A stretch of DNA of 64,000 nt from Mariniphaga sp. (GTDB taxonomy: Bacteria; Bacteroidota; Bacteroidia; Bacteroidales; Prolixibacteraceae), in NCBI GenBank assembly GCA_024636975.1, contig JAGXGA010000055.1, positions 248,001-312,000 of the forward strand, written 5' to 3'. The position numbers and the translations under genes were made by a program. Of the stretch, positions 34,823 to 43,800 are shown in pieces. The first letter of the stretch is position 1; each line of letters starts with the position of its first letter. The notes under the pieces were generated by a model, which saw only the letters and a program-made list of their open reading frames with translations, was not told where the DNA came from and made no database searches.

Positions 34823-35962
34823 CTATCTTTTCAGTTTAAAATAACGGGTTTCCAGCCAGTTCTTGTACATGGGATCGAGCAGGAAGATAGCATTCTTGCG
34901 AAAGTCGATAATTTCTTTGTTTACCAGAGTCTTTTTTAATTTAACTACGTTACCAGAGGTTCCCAGATCATATTTTTCTAATGTTTCTTTTGAACTGAAT
35001 TGATTTATACCTTCGAGCATTGCCTTTAAAAAATTAATTTGAAGAGTAGTTAGTTCTTCAGTTTTAGTTTGAAAAAGGAGGCTTAACTGATTGATTAAAC
35101 CTTCAAGGGCATCATTTATGATAGCTTCATTGCAATCCTGCTTTGTCCTGAGCCAACTTTGCTGAGCCAGTTGCTGGACATAATAAGGATGGCAATCGGC
35201 AAGACCGGCAATGTATGCTGCGTTATCTTTTGAAATTTCTTTTCCGGTATCCTTGAAACGCTTAATTATAAATTTTATCCAGTCTTCTTTTGTAATTTTT
35301 TCCAGAAACATCAGATCACCAAACTTATAAAAAGGCATAGAAGCATTAGTGAAAACATCCATTAGCATATGGCGTTTGCTTCCAAACAGACAATAGGCGA
35401 CATGCTGATGCTTTTGCCAGTTCGCCCTGAGCTTTTTTTGGAAGGCCAGCTGGTGGTTGAATGAGGCAATGTTTTGAAACTCATCGATGCATATAATAAA
35501 TTTCCAATTGTTTTTGGCGGCTATTTTTTCCGCCATATTCAGGATATCATCGGGCTGTTTTTTAACCTCTTTCCAGTCAAGTGATAATGCTAATTCCTGT
35601 TGATTGCCAGGACTGAATGACAGGCGCGGGATAAATTTGCCCATAAAGGCTTTAGCTGTTTCCGCAATTACTTCCAGCCGTGATGAAGATGCTTTTAGAA
35701 CTCCAGTTGCAAGCTGCTGATAAAATTGCTCTTCCGTACGCACATTAAAAGCATCAATCATACAAAACCTGAGCTGCTTGTCCTTTTTGGCTGCTTCACC
35801 TGTTGCTTTTTCTACAAGTGATGATTTTCCCCAGCGTCGTGGAGATATCAATACCGTATTAACCAGCATTGAAAAATTTTCAGTTAACTGTTGTACTTCT
35901 TTTTTACGGTTAGTAAAATTATTTAGAACAGCCAGTCTTCCGTAGGTAAACGGAGTTTCCAT
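34823..35962 (-). CDS. AAA-type ATPase inserted in the men locus
   Basis: A 379-aa ATP-binding protein, ATPase_2-like. Walker A is SPRRWGKSSLV (residues 40-50) and Walker B FIICIDEFQNI (about residues 155-165), followed by a winged-helix segment and a basic C-terminus. No nuclease motif is seen, unlike the ATPase at 30247. It has no known place in menaquinone synthesis. Yet it ends only 2 nt before menA, and it carries its own consensus promoter set in inverted repeats (35977-36040), so it looks like an accessory gene whose transcript continues into menA-menC-menE. Function unknown. Confidence 0.78.
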   Translation of the reverse strand: METPFTYGRLAVLNNFTNRKKEVQQLTENFSMLVNTVLISPRRWGKSSLVEKATGEAAKKDKQLRFCMIDAFNVRTEEQFYQQLATGVLKASSSRLEVIAETAKAFMGKFIPRLSFSPGNQQELALSLDWKEVKKQPDDILNMAEKIAAKNNWKFIICIDEFQNIASFNHQLAFQKKLRANWQKHQHVAYCLFGSKRHMLMDVFTNASMPFYKFGDLMFLEKITKEDWIKFIIKRFKDTGKEISKDNAAYIAGLADCHPYYVQQLAQQSWLRTKQDCNEAIINDALEGLINQLSLLFQTKTEELTTLQINFLKAMLEGINQFSSKETLEKYDLGTSGNVVKLKKTLVNKEIIDFRKNAIFLLDPMYKNWLETRYFKLKR

Positions 35963-35976
35963 TACAAATTTTTATA

Positions 35977-36007
35977 CAAAGATAACTTACTTTTTGGTAA
36001 CTTACAA
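35977..36007 (-). promoter_or_regulatory. Consensus promoter of the ATPase-menACE unit
   Basis: Minus strand: TTG (36007-36005), 20 nt, then TATCTTTG (35984-35977), an exact match to the Bacteroidota TTG...TAnnTTTG arrangement. Transcription would begin roughly 8 nt before the ATPase ATG at 35962. Confidence 0.6.
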
Positions 36008-36040
36008 TATGGTAAGTTACCAAATGGTAAGTTTTTGAAA
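35981..36040. repeat. Four 15-nt units forming an inverted repeat over the promoter
   Basis: Four consecutive 15-nt units: GATAACTTACTTTTT, GGTAACTTACAATAT, GGTAAGTTACCAAAT, GGTAAGTTTTTGAAA. The two middle ones give a perfect 10-bp inverted repeat (35996-36005 with 36012-36021, 6-nt spacer). They cover the promoter at 35977-36007, so they may be operator half-sites, or alternatively a terminator for the menB transcript ending at 36044. Confidence 0.7.
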
Positions 36041-36043
36041 TAC

Positions 36044-36868
36044 CTAAGGGAATTTTGGATACTTCTTAAAATCCGGTTTTCGTTTTTCAAGAAAAGCATG
36101 CTTGCCTTCCTGTGCTTCTTCGGTAAGGTAATAAAGCAGGGTAGCATTTCCGGCAAATTCCTGAATTCCCACCTGGCCATCGAGTTCGGCATTAAGCCCC
36201 AACTTAAGCATGCGTAAAGCCAGCGGACTGTGTTCCTGCATTTTTTGAGCCCACTCCACCACTTCATCTTCCAGCCGGTCGAAGGGTACCACCTTATTCA
36301 CCAGGCCCATTTCAAGGGCTTCGGCTGCTGAGTACTGGCGGCACATAAACCATATTTCGCGTGCCTTTTTCTGTCCTACAATACTTGCCAGGTAGGAAGA
36401 GCCAAGGCCGGCATCGAAGCTGCCCACTTTGGGGCCTGTTTGCCCGAATATTGCATTATCGCTGGCAATACTGATGTCGCACACCACGTGCAATACATGT
36501 CCGCCCCCGATTGCATAACCGTTGACCATTGCTATTACCGGTTTGGGCATGCTGCGGATCTGCCGCTGCACTTCAAGAATGTTTAAACGCGGGATACCCT
36601 GCTTATCAACGTAGCCACCAATTCCTTTAACGGTTTGATCGCCTCCTGAGCAGAAAGCTTTATCGCCTGCACCGGTAAGCACCACCACATTGATGCGCTG
36701 GTCTTCGCGACAAATGTTCAGGGCATCGCTCATTTCATTGACTGTGGTTGGCCGGAATGCATTCCGGTACCGTTCGCGGTTGATTGTAATTTTCCCGATG
36801 CCGTCGAAGTAGTCGAAGAAGATGTCTTCGTATTCCTTAATGGTTTCCCAGTTGCGTGTATTACTCAT
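36044..36868 (-). CDS. menB: 1,4-Dihydroxy-2-naphthoyl-CoA synthase
   Basis: Crotonase-family Dieckmann cyclase, 274 aa. Signatures: [16 protein letters not shown] (oxyanion region, about residue 88), [63 protein letters not shown], and a C-terminal segment [13 protein letters not shown] typical of MenB. The bicarbonate-binding Gly in [12 protein letters not shown] shows it is the bicarbonate-dependent type. Separated from menD by a toxin-antitoxin pair and from menA by the ATPase gene. Confidence 0.95.
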   Translation of the reverse strand: MSNTRNWETIKEYEDIFFDYFDGIGKITINRERYRNAFRPTTVNEMSDALNICREDQRINVVVLTGAGDKAFCSGGDQTVKGIGGYVDKQGIPRLNILEVQRQIRSMPKPVIAMVNGYAIGGGHVLHVVCDISIASDNAIFGQTGPKVGSFDAGLGSSYLASIVGQKKAREIWFMCRQYSAAEALEMGLVNKVVPFDRLEDEVVEWAQKMQEHSPLALRMLKLGLNAELDGQVGIQEFAGNATLLYYLTEEAQEGKHAFLEKRKPDFKKYPKFP

Positions 36869-36907
36869 ATCTTTTTGTTTTAATGCAGGATGATTGTCAG
36901 GAAAAAT

Positions 36908-37249
36908 TTACCTTGTGTTGGCTAAGCCAGCATTTTTTAAAAGCTCCAGTATTTGTTCCATGGTAATATTTTCAAGTTGATTTTTATCATAGATAAATAC
37001 CAGATATAATTCTTTTGCATCATTATCCAAATATGTTATTATTCTGGCTCCACCAGATTTACCTTTACCTTTTGATGAAATTGCCATCCTGATTTTAAAT
37101 ACGTTATGACCCAGAGGGATTCCAAAATCAGGTTTATTTTTAAGTATCAACAACAATCCATTTAATTCATCTTTTAATGACTTATACTTTTTGTAAAGTT
37201 TTTTGAAGTGTTTTTTAAAATCCGGGGTTGGATAAATATTATAGCTCAT
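36908..37249 (-). CDS. RelE/ParE-superfamily toxin
   Basis: A 113-aa basic protein. The pattern MSYNIYPTPDFKKHFKKLYKKYKSLKDEL..., IPLGHNVFKIRMAISSKGKGKSGGARIITYLDN, ELYLVFIYDKNQLENIT is that of RelE-like toxins, with a conserved central Arg (KIRMAIS) and an aromatic-acidic strand. Members cleave mRNA at the ribosome or act as related inhibitors; which applies here is not shown. It overlaps the upstream 66-aa gene by 11 nt, as toxin-antitoxin pairs usually do. Confidence 0.78.
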   Translation of the reverse strand: MSYNIYPTPDFKKHFKKLYKKYKSLKDELNGLLLILKNKPDFGIPLGHNVFKIRMAISSKGKGKSGGARIITYLDNDAKELYLVFIYDKNQLENITMEQILELLKNAGLANTR

Positions 37250-37439
37250 TTAAAAAATCTTCAGCCGATTGTTTTTTAATTTTACCTTCTTTCATCAGTT
37301 TGACCTGATTTAAAGATTCTTGCAACTCGATCAAAGATTTTCTATCTGCTTCAGGAATTTCAACATAATCTAAAGTTTTTATAAACTCTAAGAATGCATT
37401 AAATTTTTTTTCCTGTATGTTTAATGTTATTTGTTTCAT
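37239..37439 (-). CDS. Antitoxin partner of the RelE-like toxin
   Basis: A 66-aa acidic/charged protein, MKQITLNIQEKKFNAFLEF then IKTLDYVEIPEADRKSLIELQESL, ending in SAEDFLNEL. An N-terminal beta strand plus helix could be a small dimerisation/DNA-binding unit, with a helical tail to wrap the toxin. Gene order (antitoxin first, 11-nt overlap, toxin second) and size are typical. I cannot assign it to a named antitoxin family. It has its own consensus promoter 47-77 nt upstream. Confidence 0.72.
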   Translation of the reverse strand: MKQITLNIQEKKFNAFLEFIKTLDYVEIPEADRKSLIELQESLNQVKLMKEGKIKKQSAEDFLNEL

Positions 37440-37485
37440 TTCTTTTTATTTATGCTTTGTAAATCAAAAATGCTTACTATGTTCA

Positions 37486-37516
37486 CAAAATTAAATAAAA
37501 AGAGTTACCGCTCCAA
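37486..37516 (-). promoter_or_regulatory. Consensus promoter of the toxin-antitoxin pair
   Basis: Minus strand: TTG (37516-37514), 20 nt, TAATTTTG (37493-37486). Both elements match the Bacteroidota consensus with the same 20-nt spacing as the promoter at 35977. It lies between the menD stop and the antitoxin start. Confidence 0.55.
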
Positions 37517-37524
37517 TCTTCTCT

Positions 37525-39210
37525 TCAGGAACTCTTCACCTTTTTGAACAACTCCCTGAACATTTTTGCATTCAACGCTGCATCGGTAAAGATTTCCAGA
37601 ATTGATGCTTTCTTTCGTTCTTCAGAATAAAAGTCATTTAATCCTGATTCCAGTTCTTCTTCATTTTCAGCCTTAAAGTAATCCAGTCCGAAACTTTGGG
37701 CAATTCCGGCAGCGCTTGTAGTGTTTTCTGTGAAAAAGAATTCGTTGAATGCGGGCGATTCACCGGGTCCTTTTATCATACTGAAAATATTTCCACCCCC
37801 GTTATGGATAACGATAATCCGAAGGTTACGACCGATATATTTGTTCCACAGAGCATTGGAATCGTAGAAAAACGAAAGATCACCAAGAATTATGGTATTT
37901 ATTTTATCCGAAGCAGAGGCAAAGCCCACTGCTGTAGACAGAGAGCCGTCGATTCCGCTGGTACCCCGGTTTCCGAAATACTGTACCTCTTTTGCACCAT
38001 CACAGATAAGGGCATATCTTACCGGTGAGCTGTTGCCCAGGTGCACTGCTGAATTTTCAGACAGGCTTTTCATTATTCTGCTGAATATGCTTAAATCGCA
38101 GAAGCCGGCCTGCCTTACAAATTCATCGCGCAATTGCTTTACCTGTTGTTCCTTTTGTTTCCAGTTCTGCAAGTAACTTTCATCCTTGGGCCGTACTATA
38201 TCAGTAAGTTGCAGAAAAAAAGATAATGCTTCCAATTCAATGATCCGGGTCAGCGACTGGTAGGTATCGTAATACCGGCCTGAAAGGCTCAGGTGCCAAT
38301 GGTTTTCAGGCTTGTTGTTTCGAAGAAACTGTTTGAGCGGCTTGGAGACAAATGTACCGCCCAGTGTTAAAAGCAAATCAGGTTTGTAAGTATCAAGGTT
38401 TTCTGAAAGGAGGGATGTCATCAGGAGATCAATATTTCCAAGGAAATCCAAATGTTCCAGGTTTGAAATGTGTTCTTTCAAAACCACGGCGCCTGTTTTT
38501 TCAGCAAATGCTGAAAGGATATTTCTCATTTCAGGGCTCACAGGTTGCTGCCCTGCCAGGATAAGTATTTTTTCCGACCTGTTAATTGTTGCAGCCAGGT
38601 TTTCCAGATCTTCTTCACTTAACGTCCTTTTTACCGGAGTTGCTTCAATAGTTTTCACTGCAGGCAGGTCTTCATCTGTCAGATCATGCAAAGGTTCATC
38701 CAGTGGAACATTGATATGCACCGGACCGGGCAAGCCTTTAACAGCAGTATTGAGTGTTTCATTTATTATACGGCCGGCAAACCACAATTCCTTTTCAGAT
38801 TCCCCCATAGGCAGGGTTATTTCTTTTTTACAAAAATCCCTGTAAATATTTTGCTGTGGGATGGTTTGATTTTCTCCCTGGTTTATCCAATAGTCGGGCC
38901 GGTCGGCAGTAAGCACAATAAGTGGAATGTTTTGATAAAAAGCTTCGGCAACTGCAGGTGCATAATTGAGCGTTGCTGTACCTGAACTGCAAACCAATGC
39001 TACCGGTTTTTGCAATGCCTGTGCCCAACCCAGTGCAAAGTAAGCTGCACTGCGTTCATCAACCACACTCCGGCAGTTAAACTGTTTCGACAAAACAAGT
39101 GTATTGATTAACGGGCTGTTGCGTGAACCGGGGGAAATAACAATATCGGTTATTCCTTTTGCCTGTAATAGAAAGGCCAGTTGCTGAACATGTTTTTTTG
39201 TAGATATCAT
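37525..39210 (-). CDS. menD: SEPHCHC synthase
   Basis: ThDP-dependent enzyme adding succinic semialdehyde to isochorismate; 561 aa. N-terminal PYR domain with VISPGSRNSPLI and VDERSAAYFALGWAQALQKPVALVCSSGTA (catalytic Glu in VDERSA); central domain; C-terminal ThDP motif LGDLSFFYDSNALW...VIHNGGGNIFSMI, including GDLSFFYD. Overlaps menF by 4 nt. Confidence 0.94.
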   Translation of the reverse strand: MISTKKHVQQLAFLLQAKGITDIVISPGSRNSPLINTLVLSKQFNCRSVVDERSAAYFALGWAQALQKPVALVCSSGTATLNYAPAVAEAFYQNIPLIVLTADRPDYWINQGENQTIPQQNIYRDFCKKEITLPMGESEKELWFAGRIINETLNTAVKGLPGPVHINVPLDEPLHDLTDEDLPAVKTIEATPVKRTLSEEDLENLAATINRSEKILILAGQQPVSPEMRNILSAFAEKTGAVVLKEHISNLEHLDFLGNIDLLMTSLLSENLDTYKPDLLLTLGGTFVSKPLKQFLRNNKPENHWHLSLSGRYYDTYQSLTRIIELEALSFFLQLTDIVRPKDESYLQNWKQKEQQVKQLRDEFVRQAGFCDLSIFSRIMKSLSENSAVHLGNSSPVRYALICDGAKEVQYFGNRGTSGIDGSLSTAVGFASASDKINTIILGDLSFFYDSNALWNKYIGRNLRIIVIHNGGGNIFSMIKGPGESPAFNEFFFTENTTSAAGIAQSFGLDYFKAENEEELESGLNDFYSEERKKASILEIFTDAALNAKMFRELFKKVKSS

Positions 39211-40340
39211 TTATTTTGAACTGCTTCGATCGCTGATAACAGCGTAGTTGCTTTTTTATTGGTTTCCTCCCACTCATCTTCAGGAACCGAACGGGCGGTG
39301 ATTCCTCCGCCTGAATACAATATATACTGCTCCGGCATGATCTCCATACAACGCAAATTTACGAATAATCCTACATCTCCGTTCAATCGCCATGGACCAA
39401 GGTATCCAGTATAGTAACGGCGATCGTGTTTTTCGATTTCAGGGATATATTTAGCGGCTTTCGATTTAGGATAACCACACACTGCAGGGGTTGGGTGCAA
39501 TTCCGATACAAACTCACCCAGGTTGGTTGCCAGCTTTTTGGCAGCAAAACGGAAGACGGTACTGAGGTGTGCAACTTTTCCGCTCTCCATAGTATCGGGA
39601 CCTTGTGTGGTATATGGATGTATATTGAACTTATAAAATACATCGAGCAGGTATCTCGAAACAAATGCCTGTTCTTCAATGTCCTTGGTATGCCAGCTGT
39701 AGTCATTATCTTCGCGGCGCGATTGAGTTCCTGCCAATGACACCGTTTCCAGATCTTTGCCTTCCGATTTTAAAAGCACTTCGGGAGTTGCACCCATCCA
39801 TAGTCCTGTTTGGGGTATTTTCTTATTTGAAGGCAGGTTTACCATGTAAACAAAAGCATTGGGTGTTTGCTTAAACAGCTGCAGATATACTTCTCCAACC
39901 GATTCTTTTTTCCTTTTATGTGGAATCAGCCTCGAAACAATAACCTTTGCCAGTTTTGTACTTTTGATGACTTCAATTGTCCGGTTTATGTCATTCAGGT
40001 AATCTTCCCTGGAAATGACATAAGCTTTATTCGACTCAATATCAATTTTTTCCGTGTTCGGAAGCATATTACAGTCAATATTGAGAATTTCATTCATCCC
40101 TTTTTTGTAAATTCCTGGTTTCAGGAGGACGAGGGGTAAATTTTTATTGATTTTATAGGGTGCAAATACAAAACCTTCACCACCGTTTAGTTTTTCAAAA
40201 CAGGCAGGATATACCAGTTCTTCATTTTGGGCGATTAAAATCTCAGGAGTGTTGCTTCCGGGCATCGACCAAATTGCAAAAGAGCAATTTTTTGCAAGCA
40301 GTCTGTCAATAAACGAGGCAAGTTTATTTAAGTCAGTCAT
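39207..40340 (-). CDS. menF: Isochorismate synthase
   Basis: Converts chorismate to isochorismate, first step of menaquinone synthesis. 377 aa from the ATG at 40340 (TDLNKLASF); an alternative start is 40352. Chorismate-enzyme motifs: KVIVSRLIPHKRK, TPEVLLKSEGKDLETVSLAGTQSR, ELHPTPAVCGYPKSKA, YYTGYLGPWRLNGD, and ILYSGGGITARSVPEDEWEET. HPTPAVCG separates it from anthranilate and aminodeoxychorismate synthases. Overlaps the thioesterase gene by 8 nt and menD by 4 nt. Confidence 0.92.
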   Translation of the reverse strand: MTDLNKLASFIDRLLAKNCSFAIWSMPGSNTPEILIAQNEELVYPACFEKLNGGEGFVFAPYKINKNLPLVLLKPGIYKKGMNEILNIDCNMLPNTEKIDIESNKAYVISREDYLNDINRTIEVIKSTKLAKVIVSRLIPHKRKKESVGEVYLQLFKQTPNAFVYMVNLPSNKKIPQTGLWMGATPEVLLKSEGKDLETVSLAGTQSRREDNDYSWHTKDIEEQAFVSRYLLDVFYKFNIHPYTTQGPDTMESGKVAHLSTVFRFAAKKLATNLGEFVSELHPTPAVCGYPKSKAAKYIPEIEKHDRRYYTGYLGPWRLNGDVGLFVNLRCMEIMPEQYILYSGGGITARSVPEDEWEETNKKATTLLSAIEAVQNK

Positions 40341-40767
40341 TCCTTTTAACAATCATGTTGGTTACGCGAACGGTAGAAATTAGTTTTCCATTTTCGTTTC
40401 TAACATCAACATTCCAGATGTGAGTCTTGTTTCCCTGGTGGATAATTTTTGCTGTGGCCAGTGCTTTCCCTTCAGATAAGACTCCGGTATGACTGCCGGA
40501 AACCTGTGTACCAAGAATGTCGTTTTCATTCAAATCGACCAATAGCATGCTTCCAAGACCGGCAAGCGTTTCGGCCATAGAGAGATTTGCCCCTCCGTGT
40601 AATATACCTCCTGGTCTGCTGTTTTTATCTGATAATATTAAAAAGCCTTCAACTATACCTTCGCCGATATTGGTTACTTCAATTCCAAGATTTCCAATAA
40701 GGCTGTTTTTCATGGCTTCATTTACCAATACAATGGGAGTATCAAGGCTTAGCAGCGTAAAATCCAT
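40333..40767 (-). CDS. Hotdog-fold thioesterase, likely DHNA-CoA hydrolase
   Basis: A 144-aa PaaI/4HBT-type thioesterase. The core GGILHGGANLSMAETLAGLGSMLL carries the hotdog helix with the catalytic acid and His-Gly pair; the strand GTQVSGSHTGVLSEGKALATAKIIHQGNKTHIWNVDVRNENGKLI is typical of the family. Overlap with menF and lack of any other thioesterase in the locus suggest it performs the MenI step, hydrolysis of DHNA-CoA. That role is inference from context. Confidence 0.75.
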   Translation of the reverse strand: MDFTLLSLDTPIVLVNEAMKNSLIGNLGIEVTNIGEGIVEGFLILSDKNSRPGGILHGGANLSMAETLAGLGSMLLVDLNENDILGTQVSGSHTGVLSEGKALATAKIIHQGNKTHIWNVDVRNENGKLISTVRVTNMIVKRND

Positions 40768-40809
40768 TTTGAATTTATTAAATTGAGCTACTAAATTAAG
40801 ATTAAGTTT

Positions 40810-43800
40810 TTATTGCGCCAAAGTAAACCTGAAACTTACACCTACGTTTGTATTTGAAGTGGGAAATGAAAGCTGGGTAAATGGATTATTTAGGATCTTA
40901 TCGAAGAAAACGCGCAACTGGAACCGGTCGCTGAGCATATAATCAGCAGTGGTTTTTATTGTAAATGAGCTTTGCCCGGCAGTAATCTGATCGTCATCTT
41001 CCACTATTTTTCGCAGTACAGTCTTGTTCTTCCGATAAGACAGATCTGCCCTAAGATTTAAATCGTTTGAATAAGCCTGCTGAGAATTTTTGGTTTTAAT
41101 GATCAGGTCCATTTGTTTGAACCGGTAGCCCAATCCAACGGTATACTCATCACTCAGAATTTCGGTTAGCTGGTTATTGGCAAAAGCCAGGATAAGGTTT
41201 CTCGACTTTTTTATTTCACCGCGTGATGTAAAATCACCCTGCCAGTTAATGTCAACATTAATAAGGGGGCTGAATGTTTCCATGATATTAACCGAATTGA
41301 AATCATAAGGTGTAATAAAATTGCCTGATATATCACGTACATAGCTGAACCCATCGCCTTGTTCCTGGTAATTCAGGTTTGTTATAAACGACCCCACATT
41401 GTAACTTGACCGGTATGCATGAGTAAAATTAAGTGAGCGTATAATGCGGTTCAGGCCAGGAATCTTGGAAACCATACCTTCATATTGTATACGCCAGTTT
41501 GGCCTGATGAATTTAATGGATGGAAACAGACCCAAGGAAATGGTTTCAGCATCTTTACCCTGGTATGCCGCTAAGAATGCTGGTACAAGGACTTCTACCG
41601 AGTTGGGGCCATAACCATCAGGATAGGTAGGGAATTGTCCATGTGGCACAGAAGGATCGTATCCAAACCCGTTATTCGGATCGCGTTGCGCAGCCAGTCT
41701 TCCGGCAATGATTCGCCTGTTATCCTTGAATTTTTCAAATGCTTCAGAGTGGTGCACTTCTCCTTTACCCATTGCAAAGAAAGCTGTACCCCAGGTGAGG
41801 GTTGACATGCTGAAGTTACCCGTTTCGGTGAAGCTGTTGGCGTTGAATTCACCAGTAGAAGTATTATAGTTGTAGAATTCGCTTATATTTTTTGAGAATG
41901 AACGTTCTGCCGTCACATCAATTCGCAGGTCGGGTAACGGTTCGACAGTAGTACGAACACTAAGCCTTTCGTTTTTGGTAAACAGATATGGAAGGTTCAG
42001 GGTGGAGTCGGTAGTAACCCAGCCGTTACGTGCTGCTGTACGAGCAAAATTATAATCCTGCCATCCGGCAAGGAAGGGCATTCCGGGGGCGAAGCTTGGG
42101 TCTAAAGTATTGCCAAACATATCGGATTCGGGGTAATATGCACCTGCACCAAAAAGTCGTGGCTCAGGCAGGTATCCCGGAAGTACTGTACCACCATTTA
42201 TGCTGTAGTTAACCGATATGGTTTGAATACCAATAAGCATGCGCGCAGTGAGGTCCAGTGCATCCCTGAAAAAGCTCTGGTCACCGGGAACGCCCGATAC
42301 AGTCACCTGTCCCTGTCCGCCATCTGCAAGTGGTGTGAATTCCACACTGTTTGCATCGATTACACTTGTTCTGCCCCTGATGGGTTCGCCAGTGGCATCC
42401 AAAGCTGTTACCTTCACTTTCCGGGTATTAAGCTTGTGGTTTATAATCTGCGGCTGGTTGGCAGTGAGGTTAATATTTCCCTGGTATGTTTGTTCTGCTT
42501 TACGTTGAGGTTGCTGCTGCTGCTGATCCTGCCCCCTGTTTGTTCCGGTTTGCCTGTTCATGCTGTATCGGCTGCCCCCTGTTCTGCGGAATTTCTGATT
42601 AAGCTGCTGGAAGTACGGCACCTTATTATAAAGGCTTTGCAGGTTTGCATTACCTGTGAGCTGAATATTTCGTGAGTTTTGTACCCGGTTGCCTAATTGA
42701 ATTGTATCGGCAGTAATTGGCCCTGCCTGCCAGTCGAATGTTCCCTGGTAACGTGCAGTGGCCGATAAGAAGTTAAACATCTGGATCCGGTTGATCGGCA
42801 GCGTATATGAAACATTTACGTTATGGTTGTAAAGGGTGGGCCTTCCAAGGTTATATAGGTTGGTAAGTATCGAATCCCTTCGCATCTGGTAGTCATCCAT
42901 GTCACGATTCATAGGGCCTTCCGGCTCATCGATGCGTGAAGTTCCCCTTGAGGAAAAGTCAAATTTTACTGAGCGGGTAATGTCATACCTCAGATCAAAG
43001 AACCGGTTCCAGAGAAAATCTTTTTCATAGGTAGCAGGAAGTATAAAATCAGGATTTGTAATATTCCGTGACTGCGTTTCATGATAACGTCTCGAGAGGT
43101 CGGTTCGATAAGATATTTGAGTTGGAAGCGGATAAAAATTAAAATCACCGATCAGCTTAAGCGGACCTTTTTGTAAAAGTTTGACTTTATTAAAAGGCTC
43201 TACCAATTTCGGGCGGCTGCTGTAATTATAAGAGAACATTCCCCGGTAAGTTTTATCAAGATTGAATTCGGTGTTAACATTACGCCTGAAAATTTCATTG
43301 TAGGAATAGGTCACTGCGAAATTCTCAGGGTCCCATACACGTGGTTTTTCCTGTTCACGCTGAGGTTCAATGCGCACATTAGTGAAATTAATGCTTTTTC
43401 TCGTAATCATTTCCTGGGCAATGAATTTTATTGAATCTCTTATCTGTTCTGATTCGGCTCTTTCCAATGATTGCTCCATTTTAATATCCGGTTCAAGTGG
43501 ATTGTACTCCGGAGACCTTACACTGCGGGAATAGCCATAAAACATAGGAACGCGAACTCCTGCCTTTTCAGGGAAAAAGCGGCCTAAATCGATGGAGGTG
43601 GCAACATCAATCTCATTTAAATCTTCAAGTGCCCTGCTGTTGATGTTTTGGCTGATGCTTCCAAAGCCTGTTGAGCGGGTGCGACCTGCCACAGTAATGC
43701 TTCCCAGATCGGCAAGCCGGGTAGTGGCCCTGGCATTGGCAGCCCAGCCACCGCTTTCATCGAAATCTGACAAACGAAACTCGTTAACCCATACTTCAAC

